NCBI GenBank assembly: GCA_914767715.1
Contig: OU612070.1
Coordinates: forward strand, 27,082,025 to 27,146,024
DNA: 64,000 bases
Direction: 5' to 3'
Source of the DNA: Membranipora membranacea
Taxonomy: Eukaryota; Bryozoa; Gymnolaemata; Cheilostomatida; Membraniporidae
In this document: positions 1-11,260 of the stretch, in pieces
Layout: each line of letters starts with the position of its first letter
Numbering within the stretch: the first letter of the stretch is position 1
Translations under genes and position numbers: made by a program
The notes under the pieces: generated by a model
The model's input: the letters and a program-made list of their open reading frames with translations, nothing else
Database searches by the model: none
What the model was told of the DNA's origin: nothing

Positions 1-3000
1 AAGGAATCGGAATTAGTTGCTATCAACCTGGATAAGGATGGGAGAAATTGAATGTAAACTGGAGCCCCCCTTAAATTCAAACTATAGTCATTTGTTTGAT
101 TACTTAGATGAGATAGTGTAATAACAATTTTCCATCTAAGAACTCTAAGATCAGCTACAATGAGGTCTATACTCTTGTTTGTAATAATCTTCATCACAGG
201 TTTGAGAGGGATTCAGTAAAATGAGACCACTAACTTTGTCATGGGCATAATAACAAAAGGTCACAAATTGTAGCTGCAGAGGCTTGCTCATGAACAAGAT
301 ATAGCCTGGGATTCAGGCCATCAATGGGCCGTGCCTGTATTCTGAGTTGTGGTGTTATCAATTTATGTACCAGTGTTGTTGTGCATTTCCGAATGGACCC
401 AGTGCCTGAGTTGTGGTTTTGTTTTGATTGGCCGATGGGTTCTGGTTGCTTGTTGTTTTTAATTGTCTATTTATGTCAAACCAAACCCGAAAATATAGCC
501 AAGACATAGCCAGAACAAAAATAAAAATGTTGAGCACATGTCATGCAACAGCTCACTCTTATACAGCTAGTACATAGAGTTGATAACACAATACAAGCAA
601 GGAGTAATAGCCAATATTATTATCAAGCATTAACCCTCGGCACAGTCCTGTCAAATTCTTCGAAACAAAATAACTTGAGATATTCTTGTCTACCAAACCC
701 AAAAATGAATCAAATGGTAGTAAAAAAATGCAAGGTTCCACCTAGCTAGTAGGTGCACTCAATAGCCGCCTGCCACTAGTATTAGGAAAAAGTGCACAGG
801 TTATATCCGCTGTATGCCACACATAGACTTTAACAGCATGGCTACAATACATGACCTAACTACAGGCATATCAGGTTCCACTCAGACCTTCGCTAGGACC
901 TAAAATTCTATGTTTTCATTTCATTGAAAAATACTGATTTTGAATAATGTATAGATATAATACTTTAAAATACATACTGATTAGAGTCATCTGCGATTAG
1001 TAACTGGAAGTCGTAGCTGCTGGCAACACCTCGACTTGTGAAATTCACCAATATAAAGTTTAAATATTTTCCCATACGATTAAGTTCTCCCCACATTACA
1101 GTTCTTCCTGTTACGTTATTATTGATGTGTGTCGTATCAGCAATTTCTAAACAGATCAGATAACATCAAGTCACCGCACATAAGTTTTTGGTGATTTTGA
1201 TTGGCTCTGTCTCAATCTAGAATACCCCTCATCTAATTTGACACTTTGATCGGCTTGCAATTTCAATACCAGGTTTTTCAAGGTAGGTTAACATGGATAG
1301 ACTTCAGCTTGTGCATTATTCCGATATCCTAATTTGGTTTAAGAATAACTGCAACCTACCAGTATTAATATTTAGTTTGCCAAGATATGTTCTCCCGTCT
1401 CTGTAACTTTTCATCTCGTAACTATATGTATGCTCCTGCCTCCAGGGATCAATGAAGATATTTACTTCAGTATCATTATGTAATGTGTACTGGGGAGATT
1501 GGTAAGCTAAAAAAACAGTTATCAAGGATATTAATCAGATATTATTTCCATCAACAATTCACTCCCCTACCTTAGTATCAACAGTGTGATCCTCTAACTC
1601 AATCTCAACAGTCCACTATCCCAACTTAGTATCATTGGTGCATTCCCCTCATTAAGTATCAACAGTCCAGCCCCTTACTTAGCTTTATGATTTAGGATTA
1701 AGTCAAGTAAAGTAAGTTAAAAACCAGGGACCAGTTAGTTAAACTATTTCAATTACCTCTTGTGCAAGTAATGCATGTCCATAACAGAAAAGAATCTTTT
1801 TCCTGATTTTTCTCTACTCTTTTTTTATTGGAATTGGATGATAGTTGGAGCAGTGAAATCACTGCCCGTTGCTCTGCCTCCCCGTTTATGTACTCTCCCA
1901 AGGTATTTGTATATCTTGTCTTCTTAGTTAGTACATTATAATGTTTGATAGATGGAGCTTCCGGTTCTGTTTTCGATGGATCATGAAATTATAAAAAAAA
2001 TGACTAGAATAACGTAAAAGGGAGTATGGCACTTTCTTATCAAACATAGACAGACATTGGTAATGAATGTTACAAACAAGAAAAGAACAAATGAAATAAT
2101 ACTGTATTTTGTGTTCTCACTTGAGATGAAGTGAGAGATAACTGGACCATATTTCTTATGGCCGACATGAGTATACAACTCTGCTTTGTAATTGGTTGCT
2201 GGGTCATGTCCAAATTCCAAAATGTTACGAGAATTAGGTTTCACTGCTAACTGGAAGTTCTCACCAGTAACAATCTAGTAAAAGAAATGGAAGCAAGAAC
2301 ATATGATTTTTTTATCGAATAACAAGGATTTACATGACTCAATATAGACCTGAAAATAAATGAGAGTTTCAATGTAAGCAGAAACAGTGTCCGCAAGCAA
2401 ATAAACAAAGAAAAGTCCTTGTTATCTTATCCTGCCTTTTCTTTAGTATGAGCAAAAGCAGTTTTTTCTTTTTGTGCTACTCAGGGGAGTCTTTCGATTA
2501 GAAAGAGTGATACATTACTCAAGCAAGTTATCAATATCACATCGCTCAAAATTATCACTCATTTTTGGTCTTTCAATAAGACAACATCGCTCACTCAGAA
2601 TGTATATAGTTCCATCTTTGGATGAACGATCTGAAAGCAAGAGCCGTAGCAGGTATCGCTCTCTCACTGAGTGGGGACTAGTGGGGACAGAAAACTTACC
2701 AGTTCAATTTTTGAGTTTGTTGGTCCTGGTGGATAAAATGAGATTGATGTATATCTGTCTGTATGTGACACTCTCCACATATCAGTAGGAAGATTCAGTG
2801 GTACTGTAAAATTTTCACTTAAATTTTGTTGCTAAGATAACGCACTGTTTGTTCATCACAGATCATCATGTTAGGTTTTAACGCAGGTCTTAATTCAGTC
2901 AAGTGTAGGTATACATTGCCATAGACCTGAGAGTGTTTACATCTCTTCTCAGTGTGCATAGAATATATACTGGGGAGAAACATAACCAAAAACTCTTCAA

Positions 3001-4529
3001 ATAACACTCACCACAGACATCGATGGTTCCCTGGAATATGAGCCTGTTATCTTGAGTACAGTACAGTCGATTACTAGTAGTAGCAGACAATGATTCCAAA
3101 TTACCACCTGAACACTCCAGATCATAATAATCGTTGTTGTTCATATGCTTAGATTCATTTACTAGTCTGTGAGAGTGTGATGTGTACTTTAGAATGCCGT
3201 CAAATAAACTAACTACAGTAGAGTCCTCAAAGGCTTCGCATCCTTGTCCTTGAAAGAAAATCACGGTTTTGTGTAATTTTAAGTTTGACACAAACAAAAC
3301 AAAACAGGTAAAGTGCAACTTGCCGCCATATCAATCACAATCAATCTATTACAAAGCCTACTGTTAATGGGGGGTCATTCAAACTGCCCCGTCTTTGAAC
3401 AAATGATCAATCGGTCACACAAACGACAGATTCCTATTGATACTAGTATCCTATTCCTACTCACTTTCACAGTAATGCTCAGGTCCTATATGTGGTGTAT
3501 TATAGTTAAACTCTCCTATGACCTCGTGACCTTGATAACACACTAGTTCTCCTGAAATCATAGCTGGGTGACTTCTCAAAGGCAGCTCCTGGTATCCGAG
3601 GTATTTTACTTTACTGAAACATGACACAGAACTGGGATTTCAGACACAAAATGAATTGAGACCAGTTAATCCATATTGACAGATAATATTTATTTGAAAA
3701 TACTAAGTATTGTATAAATCATCCATAAACTTATAGTTTATGAAATCATCCCTTTGAACACCGAAGTTTATTCAGAATTATCTGTTAGCGTGCCCATGAG
3801 CCCCCTCTGGACAAACTCACCTGGCCAGTCACAAACTTTGATTGTTGGCTACCTTTACTTATTTGTTGAACATGAGGTAAAGTATAAGCCTGAATTACCA
3901 CAGACTCTACTGAGGAATATTTAATACAAGTACACTTACTATCCTGCTGGACATGAAGGTTTTGTTATTGCTGGTGTTTGTAAATTTAAACATGTATTAT
4001 CCATGTGACATGCTAAGTGACACACATCGTGACTTGGTGTATAGTAATTCTCATCATAGCTAGATTGTCTGAAGTGTACAACATTTCTCTGCTGCTCCTC
4101 ACCGCCTCTAGCCAAGTCTTCTATAAGTGTTTACCAAGCATGAATTGAATGAGAAAGAGATTTTAGGTTTTTATGTTTTTATTCGAAGATCTTTGTCAGT
4201 GTGCTGACATAATAGATGTGAACATAATGTCAAAAGGGCAGTCTGTATGCTCTACCAGTTTTGCAGTCAAACCCTCGGACTCTAAATGATTGTAGTAGAT
4301 GTTTCATGTAGATGTAGGACTTAATTTAATCTGAATAATAGCACCAAAACAAAGTTGCAACACTATAGAGTGAGCCGCTTCATTTAGGTTTGGGTTTATA
4401 TTGAGAAACAAAACCACTGATAATAAATCATGATCGATACGATAAAATAATTTTGCAATACTGAGACTTACCACAGCTAAGAGAGGTGAGATTCTGCAGA
4501 GTAATTATTATACTGAGTATCAGCAGCAT
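1..4529 (-). CDS. Unrecognised secreted or receptor-type protein, N-terminal part (nine exons, 3' end outside window)
   Basis: Exons, in order of transcription: 4529-4472, 4120-3940, 3613-3465, 3248-3012, 2803-2700, 2274-2121, 1506-1360, 1107-978 and 27-1 (continues left). Every junction has a GT donor and AG acceptor and the reading phase agrees at every join, which gives about 395 residues. Exon 1 starts at ATG and encodes a hydrophobic signal peptide (MLLILSIIITLQ...) followed by Cys. Exons 2-4 encode a Cys-containing region of about 190 residues with several N-glycosylation sequons. Exons 5 and 6 form a symmetric phase 1-1 module that looks like a fibronectin type III domain (its end reads NYKAELYTHVGHKKYGPVIS); exons 7 and 8 look like a second, weaker one. 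No membrane span is inside the window. I do not recognise the family; an adhesion protein or receptor ectodomain is an inference. Exon 2 has an alternative in-frame acceptor 15 bp downstream. The last, partial exon rests only on phase and its acceptor. Confidence 0.72.
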
Positions 4530-5047
4530 AATTAAACCATCTGTGAATGTTACCTGATTGTGTCAGCGTCAGCACACAGTCAATACTGTCATTATGTTTT
4601 TCATGAAGCAAACTTTAAGTTATTGATTGTTGGCTGGACAATTAAATATTAATATTAATTTGGCCTGTTCAGCTGTGGCTTCTTTTTCTGAATATTTTTC
4701 TAAACTATAAGGAAAGGGGAATATCGGCCTTCTATGCTTAGTTTTTATTAATGTTTGTAAATGCAAATTGCAATCTTCATGTCAGTGAAGTTATATAAGT
4801 TCTTATTGTTTGACGATTACTTTAAAACATACATAATTAAAGAGCGTAATCATCTGGTTTACATAATTATGGAGAAATTCAAATAAATATGTATGTCATC
4901 ATATCATATTTGGTAAAGTGAGTCTGCTGTTCTGAGCTGAATGTGAGAAATAGTAGTGATATGAACTTTTAATCCTGTAAGCATGATAAAAGGAAATGGC
5001 AAGAAAGTATTTTGACAAACCTAATTGTTGTAGATATTAAGCTGATC
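4530..5047. other. Intergenic, upstream flank of the left-edge gene
   Basis: AT-rich sequence upstream of the minus-strand gene starting at 4529. I see no convincing TATA box or coding exon. A two-codon upstream ATG lies just before the chosen start. Confidence 0.5.
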
Positions 5048-5126
5048 AAATACATCAACAAAACTTGTCATAGAGTAACAAACAAAATTTGTTTGTTACT
5101 CTATGACAAGTTTTGTTGATGTATTT
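5048..5126. repeat. Near-perfect 79-bp palindrome
   Basis: Left arm 5048-5086 and right arm 5088-5126 are exact reverse complements over 39 bp, separated by one base. The right arm is followed by partial repeats of its last bases (GTTGATGTATTT, then GATGTATTT). It would extrude as a cruciform or fold into a long hairpin. Confidence 0.9.
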
Positions 5127-6689
5127 GTTGATGTATTTGATGTATTTAATGTAGATAAGAATTATCGTGGAAAAATAATTAAGTATTTATGTAGTCTTGA
5201 ATGGCATCCCATGTCACATCAATGTGTGGGAATACACAGAGATCAAGTGGAGAGACTAAAATGTCTGAAAACTTGTCAGGATATTACTAATCAAAAAGTA
5301 GCAAACAGAGTAAAGCTAAGGTTGAGCTATAATGAAATTGTTTTATTTACCCCACCCCCTTTGTTACAAATATATATATGAATGATGAATACGGAAGAAG
5401 TTAACATTGTGTGGCAGGGTAGCTTTGAGCGAAGCTGTGTATGACATTTATGTCCGTAATGTAAAGCTATGTATGACATTTATGTCCGTATTGTAAAGGA
5501 TACAATTTAGAATTTATAATTTAGCCAGGCATGAAACTCTTAGTCTGTTTTGGTAGATGATTTGTTATTGAATGTCAATGAGGAGGGGGTCAGAGAAGAC
5601 AAGAGCCAGGTGCATATAAATAGTACGTAGGCTCTGAGTTACGATAGCGATGCTAGAGAATATTTGGGCTCCCCATGACTAATTAACTGTGAGGACAATC
5701 AAATCTAGCACTACTTAATTATATAAGGATTTTAGCTCATCAGTCGCGTTTGTTCATTTGAGCTTTGGATGGCGCTTCAAACATCCGCCTCCAGACTTAT
5801 CAGTTCAAGTAAAGGAGGAGAAAGGCCCGATGGCTAATTTTAATACTGTATTATGTCTAGAGTAACAATAACAATGTTAGATCATAGTTAATTTTCGGAG
5901 CTTCCTTGGTACATTATTATCATTGGACAACACTTAGCAATAGAGGTTTGTTGGATAAATATCCCAATGATACATGGGGTTCTTGATGTTGAGTTGGCAT
6001 AAAATCTACCTCAAGGCTTTTCAAGTCTACAAGGCATAGTACACAGTCAATCTCTTTGACAGGCTGTTACCACTTGACAATACAACATGATTCAATCAAA
6101 CAATTCAATAATTCAAATGCAGCTATTCAGAGAAAGCAAAGGGCACTAATAACGCAGTTCCTAGCTGGTTTAAGTAGTATAAAACACATTATCCCTTAGT
6201 TCTAGGGGAGGCAGAGAGGCACTGCCTCCCCTAGACAGCTAAATACCGTGGCATAAAAACACTATAATTGAGTTATCTATGTCAGAATCAGCTCCTCTGG
6301 GAATTCCATTTGCTAATTATATGCCTTAAATTGCTTGGGGAGGAGCTTACAGCACCCTTGCTGGTGATGCTTAGAATTAGCCTCTGACTTTGCCTCCCCT
6401 ACCATTTTTTCTTAACTATAGCCCTAATGTGTTTCAGTGATGGTGATGTCACAAACTATATATCCGAGCCATCCACTTTGGTGAAGTACAGACTGATAAG
6501 GGAGATTACATCAACCTTCATCCACATCCTGGCAGTACCTACTACCTCACTGCAGCACTGACCTCCACAAACAGAGCATCCTTGTCCCAAATACTAAATT
6601 GTGGAATAATCTTTGTCATGACCCTCTGACACTTGTAGATCCTCCTGTGGCAGGTTAAATTTCCAGCAAATGGTGAAAATCTGTTCATA
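5127..6689. other. Intergenic; short tandem duplication and small hairpin
   Basis: No gene is seen. A 33-bp unit is tandemly duplicated at 5432-5497 (core TATGACATTTATGTCCGTA). A 13-bp inverted repeat with a 7-bp loop lies at 6202-6234 (CTAGGGGAGGCAG against its complement). Related CTGCCTCCCC strings occur near 1875 and 6390, suggesting a dispersed decayed element. Confidence 0.5.
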
Positions 6690-7160
6690 GGATTTTGAGC
6701 GGACTGATTTCTTTTTTTTTGCATCTTACTTCATTTTGACCGACCAATGCCCATATCAGACAAACCAGACCACGCCAACAAAAGAATGAAGGATTAACAA
6801 AAACGCATAAAAAAGCTCCTTGAGAAAAGTGTTGTTCGAGAATGATTATTAAGGAGTCGTCCATGTGAGTCTTAGTGGCTGGTGGTATTGATTGGTAGAT
6901 AATATGATGTGGATTTTGTTTTATACTAGCCACATATGTGAGGCAGGAAATCTCCAATATTGTTGCTAGGTAGTCTACGTCAAAGATGCGTGTTCTGTCA
7001 CTATAGTGTTCGGTATTTGGTGAGATTATTCTCAGGCAAAAAATTTGTACCATCTCCAGCTTGGAAATGTTTCCCCGAGATATATAAGGGAGCCAAACCG
7101 GACACGCATACAGAAGCACAGATCTTATGATGGTGGTGTAAACATCAAAAGTCCTGCATC
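6690..7160 (-). mobile_element. Non-LTR retrotransposon (LINE) fragment, C-terminal part of reverse transcriptase ORF
   Basis: The minus strand from about 7150 reads a typical thumb-region segment of CR1/L2/jockey-like reverse transcriptases: VYTTIIRSVLLYACPVWLPY, then SKLEMVQ and LRII. This is the family pattern of a second-half ORF with an YACPVW core. The frame stays readable to about 6800 and then loses similarity. No catalytic motif, tail or target-site duplication was identified, so it is a truncated, dead copy. It lies opposite in orientation to the LINE remnant near 9.7-11.0 kb. Confidence 0.72.
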
Positions 7161-8611
7161 ACTAACACCGTGGCGTTATAGTGCATATATGGATGGACTG
7201 ACACTACGATTTTACAATGCGTTGGCTACACAAGATTATGAATCACAAAACAAAGTTAGTCCAGCCGCAAAGCAACAGTTGTTAAACCATTACAGCAGTC
7301 TTTGAAAAAAGATTTTCAATTTTATCATTATGCTGAATCACTTACAGTAATTGTATGTATCAGCATTGTCAACATTTGATTGATTTGAAATGCAATATAC
7401 TTCATCGCAAACCAAAATTTATAACGACAACAGGGGGATTTCTAGCTTTAAATTATGACCTGCTTTTCCTGACTATCCCATGCAGCTTGAAGCGCCCAAG
7501 GAAGCCAGCTGGAGGCTTAATTCTTACATAAATGCTGTGTTGATGTCAGGTATATTAGAACTTGTGTATTTATTATAAGCCTCAAGGCTGTTTTCTGGAG
7601 CATTTAAAATTGAATTTGCTTAATAAGATGGAGATATGGTGTAATAGAGATCTCACCGTATATGAGGCAAAAATAAACTGGTAATAAAACTTCAATGCGG
7701 CACCTCTGTCAATACAGAACCGACATTTCCGGAATTTTGCCGGTGAGTTCGGCAAATGTGCTGAATATGGTCAGTCCACCCAGTCAGTCAGTCAAATGAA
7801 ATCATGATAGTTTAGTCTCTGGTAAGAGCAGCACCCAAGAAAAGAAAAAATGACAGGGATTTCACGAGTCTGATAATATTTTTATTACAAATTATTTATG
7901 ACCACAGCATTTTCAACAATTGTTGTTAGTTGACCACAGCATATTGTACATAATGGTAATAGTAATGATGTGTCAGTCAGTCAGTCACCTTGTAATCACA
8001 CGAACTAACAGATCATTTTTATATATAAGCCAGAGCGCCGGGCCATATTTTGTTCCTTATGAGGCTCTGCCTTTGATGTTCACCTTGCTGAATAATGACT
8101 TGCCAGATTTTACACTCTGTTGAAGCTAATTCAAAAATTCGGACACCCGCATGATAATGTTGATGCTTACCTGTGTTTACCCGTCTTCTCTAGCATAATA
8201 GCAGGTCACAGGAGGTCAAAAGTCATGGAAAAGCAAAGAAAGGCTAGCTGTGCGTATTTGATTTTTGATCTTTGATCTTTGTCAAAGCTCTACCTGTTGT
8301 TAAAAAGGCAGTAACTAAAAATACATCGCTCATTAATAATGGTTTGTATTATAGGCTTTTTTTTACATCTAATTGTCGACCTAAGGTGAATGTCCTACAT
8401 ATTTTTGGTAATGGTTACTCTTAATTATAAGCTACATTGGATAGGTGCCAGGATAGATAGAAAGTAAACATGCTGTAATTTGAACACTGGATTTCAGCAC
8501 CAATACTACCTGTTATCTGATTTTTTACTATGTGATCCAGGGTCAGCCAAATGGATAATGAATAGATAATTTGAATTGTTAATCGCAGTTTCTTGCCCCT
8601 GCACATATCAA
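7161..8611. other. Intergenic, no gene seen
   Basis: AT-rich DNA with low-complexity CAGT repeats (about 7775-7795 and 7973-7988) and a partially duplicated stretch around 7900-7940 (GACCACAGCAT twice). No supported coding exon. Confidence 0.45.
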
Positions 8612-8683
8612 GGTTCCATGGTGTAATGGTTAGCACTCAGGACTCTGAATCCTGCGATCCGAGTTCAAATCTCGGTGGGACCT
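8612..8683 (+). tRNA. tRNA-Gln (anticodon CTG)
   Basis: A complete 72-nt cloverleaf. The acceptor stem GGTTCCA pairs with TGGGACC (one G-T). The D arm contains TGGTGTAATGGTTAGCAC (A box), the anticodon stem CAGGA/TCCTG encloses loop CTCTGAA with anticodon CTG, and the T arm holds GAGTTCAAATCTC (B box). It is nearly identical to animal tRNA-Gln(CTG) genes and has no intron. There is no obvious T-run terminator within the first 10 bases; a TTTTG stretch follows shortly after. Confidence 0.97.
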
Positions 8684-9717
8684 GTATCCTTTTGCTACTT
8701 CAGATCCCAAAAACTGACCAACAGAATTTCCCTTCTAAATATTAACAAAGGTAGACTCTTTTGGCAAGCAATGGTGACTGTTACGGTGACGGAGGGATCC
8801 TATTGAGGCAGCCAGCAATGAACCTTACCTATTTTGATGATAGCCTTGTTGAGGATTGCGTCTAAAGATAGATCCGGTCTCTCTTGTATATTCTACAGAG
8901 AATACATATGATACATACTGCTCTAATGCTCTCATATAATCAGATATCTGTAGATCCATAATATTCAGTCCACTTCAGAGCTTGTCCTATTAATATAACC
9001 AGGAAAATAAAGTACAAGAATACATAATCAATCATAAGACATGATGGAATATGATTACAAGGAACTCACTGTTGAGGCATGCATAACTAGGCTGCAACAG
9101 AAGTTAAAAACTCTTAACTGTAAACAAGTCAGTAATTAGGAAGAAGTAGACAGGAGAGCTTCATTTACTAGAAATACAATTATTTCTCTCTAAAACTTAT
9201 TGGTATTAAAACAGTTATACCCTGAGGATGGATCATGGGTGGCCATCTCTTGCCAGCTGTCATTTTGTTGCCGTTCTCAGAACTGAAAGCGTCGCTGGGT
9301 AGACCCTGAATGTTCTAGGCTCTTACATGTGTCAATATAGCCATACAATCACAGAAGTTCACCTTAGGGCAAGCTAGAGCAAGTCAGGGCTAGTCACGGC
9401 TGTCACGAAAAACTACATGTTAAAATAATTCTGTGAATAATAGGACGCTGTCAGTTTGAGAATACTGATTCATCCAAGCCGTGAGTGTTAAACTGAGGCA
9501 GATTGTTACTCACTGGTTTCATCATGTGTCTCCACACACACAGCTGGCTGATATCTATAATTTGGATCAGTATCTTGCACACCTTACTTACTTTATTGGA
9601 GTCAATTGGTACATTGTGGAAGATTACAAATTACAGTTTCACATACATTGAAATGAAAAAATCAATCACCAAATTTGCTCTCCAATTAACAGACTAGAAA
9701 CTATAAAATCACGTCAT
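8684..9717. other. Intergenic, no gene seen
   Basis: No supported coding exon or RNA gene between the tRNA and the LINE remnant. The short open frame at 9503-9697 has no recognisable features. Confidence 0.45.
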
Positions 9718-11030
9718 GTGAAGTCTGACGTATTAGTAGTATTTCTGACCATAAATCAACTTTTGGTTGATGGTGTTTATCCAAAATGCTGGAAAAATGC
9801 TCGAGTAGCAACAATATTTAAAGTCCTTACAGAAACGCATACTGGGTTTAGGAAAGGCTTTTCTTGCACAGACATAATACACAAAGTTATCTCCAACTGC
9901 TCCAAAGCTAAACTAAAAAAGAAACTGCTGCAACGTTTTTTTTTAGATTTTAAAAGAGCCTTTGATTGTGTCAGTCGTGCGTTGTTGCTCGCGAAATTAA
10001 AATACATTGGGTTCATTGGTAATACTTTGAGAGTTATCAATTCCTTTCTTGAAAACAGGTCACAGTCAGTGAAACTAAATGGAAAAGAATCCTCTGTTGC
10101 ACCTATTATAATAGGTGTGCCACAGGGATCAATACTTGCCTCGACCCTGTTCCTTAGTTTTATTAATAGTCTTTTAATTCTTCAACTTGAATTAGAGAGC
10201 TCTTTTTATCAACAGTGGAAGTGACTTAAAATGTTTGGAAAATAACTGTAAATTAATAAACAGTTGGTGCAAAGCAAACAGAAAGTCATTAAATTTGAAA
10301 AAATCACACCATATCCTTTATAATAACAGGTGTCATATGAATTTCAACCTGTCAATTGAAAACCAAAACTTAAATAGACAAACAGAGACAAAGTTGCTGG
10401 GTATGATCATCAGCGATGCTCTCACATGGGATAGTGATATTGAGTATATCTCTAAAAAACTCACCCCCAACATAAACCTCTTACAGCTATGCAGACCTTT
10501 TCTTAATAACCGCTCTGCAATATTTTACTATTAATTCATTTTTTGCCATGTAATTTATGGCTTGCACATATACGGAAATCTTGCCCGAAGATATGTCACA
10601 GATATTTTGTTTTTACTTCAGAAGCGTGCATTCAGAATCATAGCAAACATACAGCATATACCCCTCTCTCTAATTTTAACAAATGAACTTTCATCAAATT
10701 TCAAATTGATCACTTTACCTTCTTTAATCAAACATTTTTCTTCATACAAAGTGAAAATATTTTTAATTTACGTGATAACGTTAAACTACACACTACCAAC
10801 ACTAATTTTTTTGACAACACTATATAGCTACCACTTTTAACTATTTACCAATTTACCAAGTTTGAGTCCATCCATATCATATTTTGAAAGATCTTCCATA
10901 TTATATTTCTCTTCAATTATGCATTGACATCTTTGTGAATTTTTTTTTTTCTTTTCATTTTTGATTGGGTATTCTGTAAAAAAATCTCAACGAATGAGTA
11001 TTACCCAAAAATAAAGTTCATATATATATA
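9718..11030 (+). mobile_element. Decayed non-LTR retrotransposon (CR1/L2/jockey-like), reverse transcriptase and 3' end
   Basis: Three successive frames spell the reverse transcriptase of a LINE. The first (9718-10224) has the WKNARVATIFK entry motif, TGFRKGFSCTD, FLDFKRAFDCVSRALLLAKL and the hallmark GVPQGSILASTLFLSFINSL. The second (about 10226-10534) has SWCKANRKSLNLKKS and KLLGMIISDALTWDSDIEYI. The third (10562-10840) has LLQKRAFRIIANI. The segment that should hold the catalytic YADD box, just after INSL, is missing. Frame breaks, that deletion and heavy AT drift show it is dead. The 3' end probably lies near 11010-11030, where a stretch ending in AATAAAGTTC is followed by TA repeats. Confidence 0.85.
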
Positions 11031-11124
11031 AAGACAGATATGATGTCTGAAATTCCTTACAATCACAATCTGCACTCTCATCTTAGAACAAGTACAAACA
11101 TGGAACAATTTATTCCCACAAACC

Positions 11125-11260
11125 AGCAGATCATAAAATAAAATAAGACAAAATCAAATAAAAACAAAAATAAATAACAAAAAAAGGAAATAAAATAAAA
11201 AATAAAATAAAATAAAATAAAATAAAAAATAAAATAAAATAAAATAAAATAAATAGAAAT
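11125..11260. repeat. AAAATA-type low-complexity tract
   Basis: Tandem AAATA/AAAATA units run almost uninterrupted for about 130 bp. This produces a false Phe/Ile/Leu-rich open frame on the minus strand. Confidence 0.85.
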
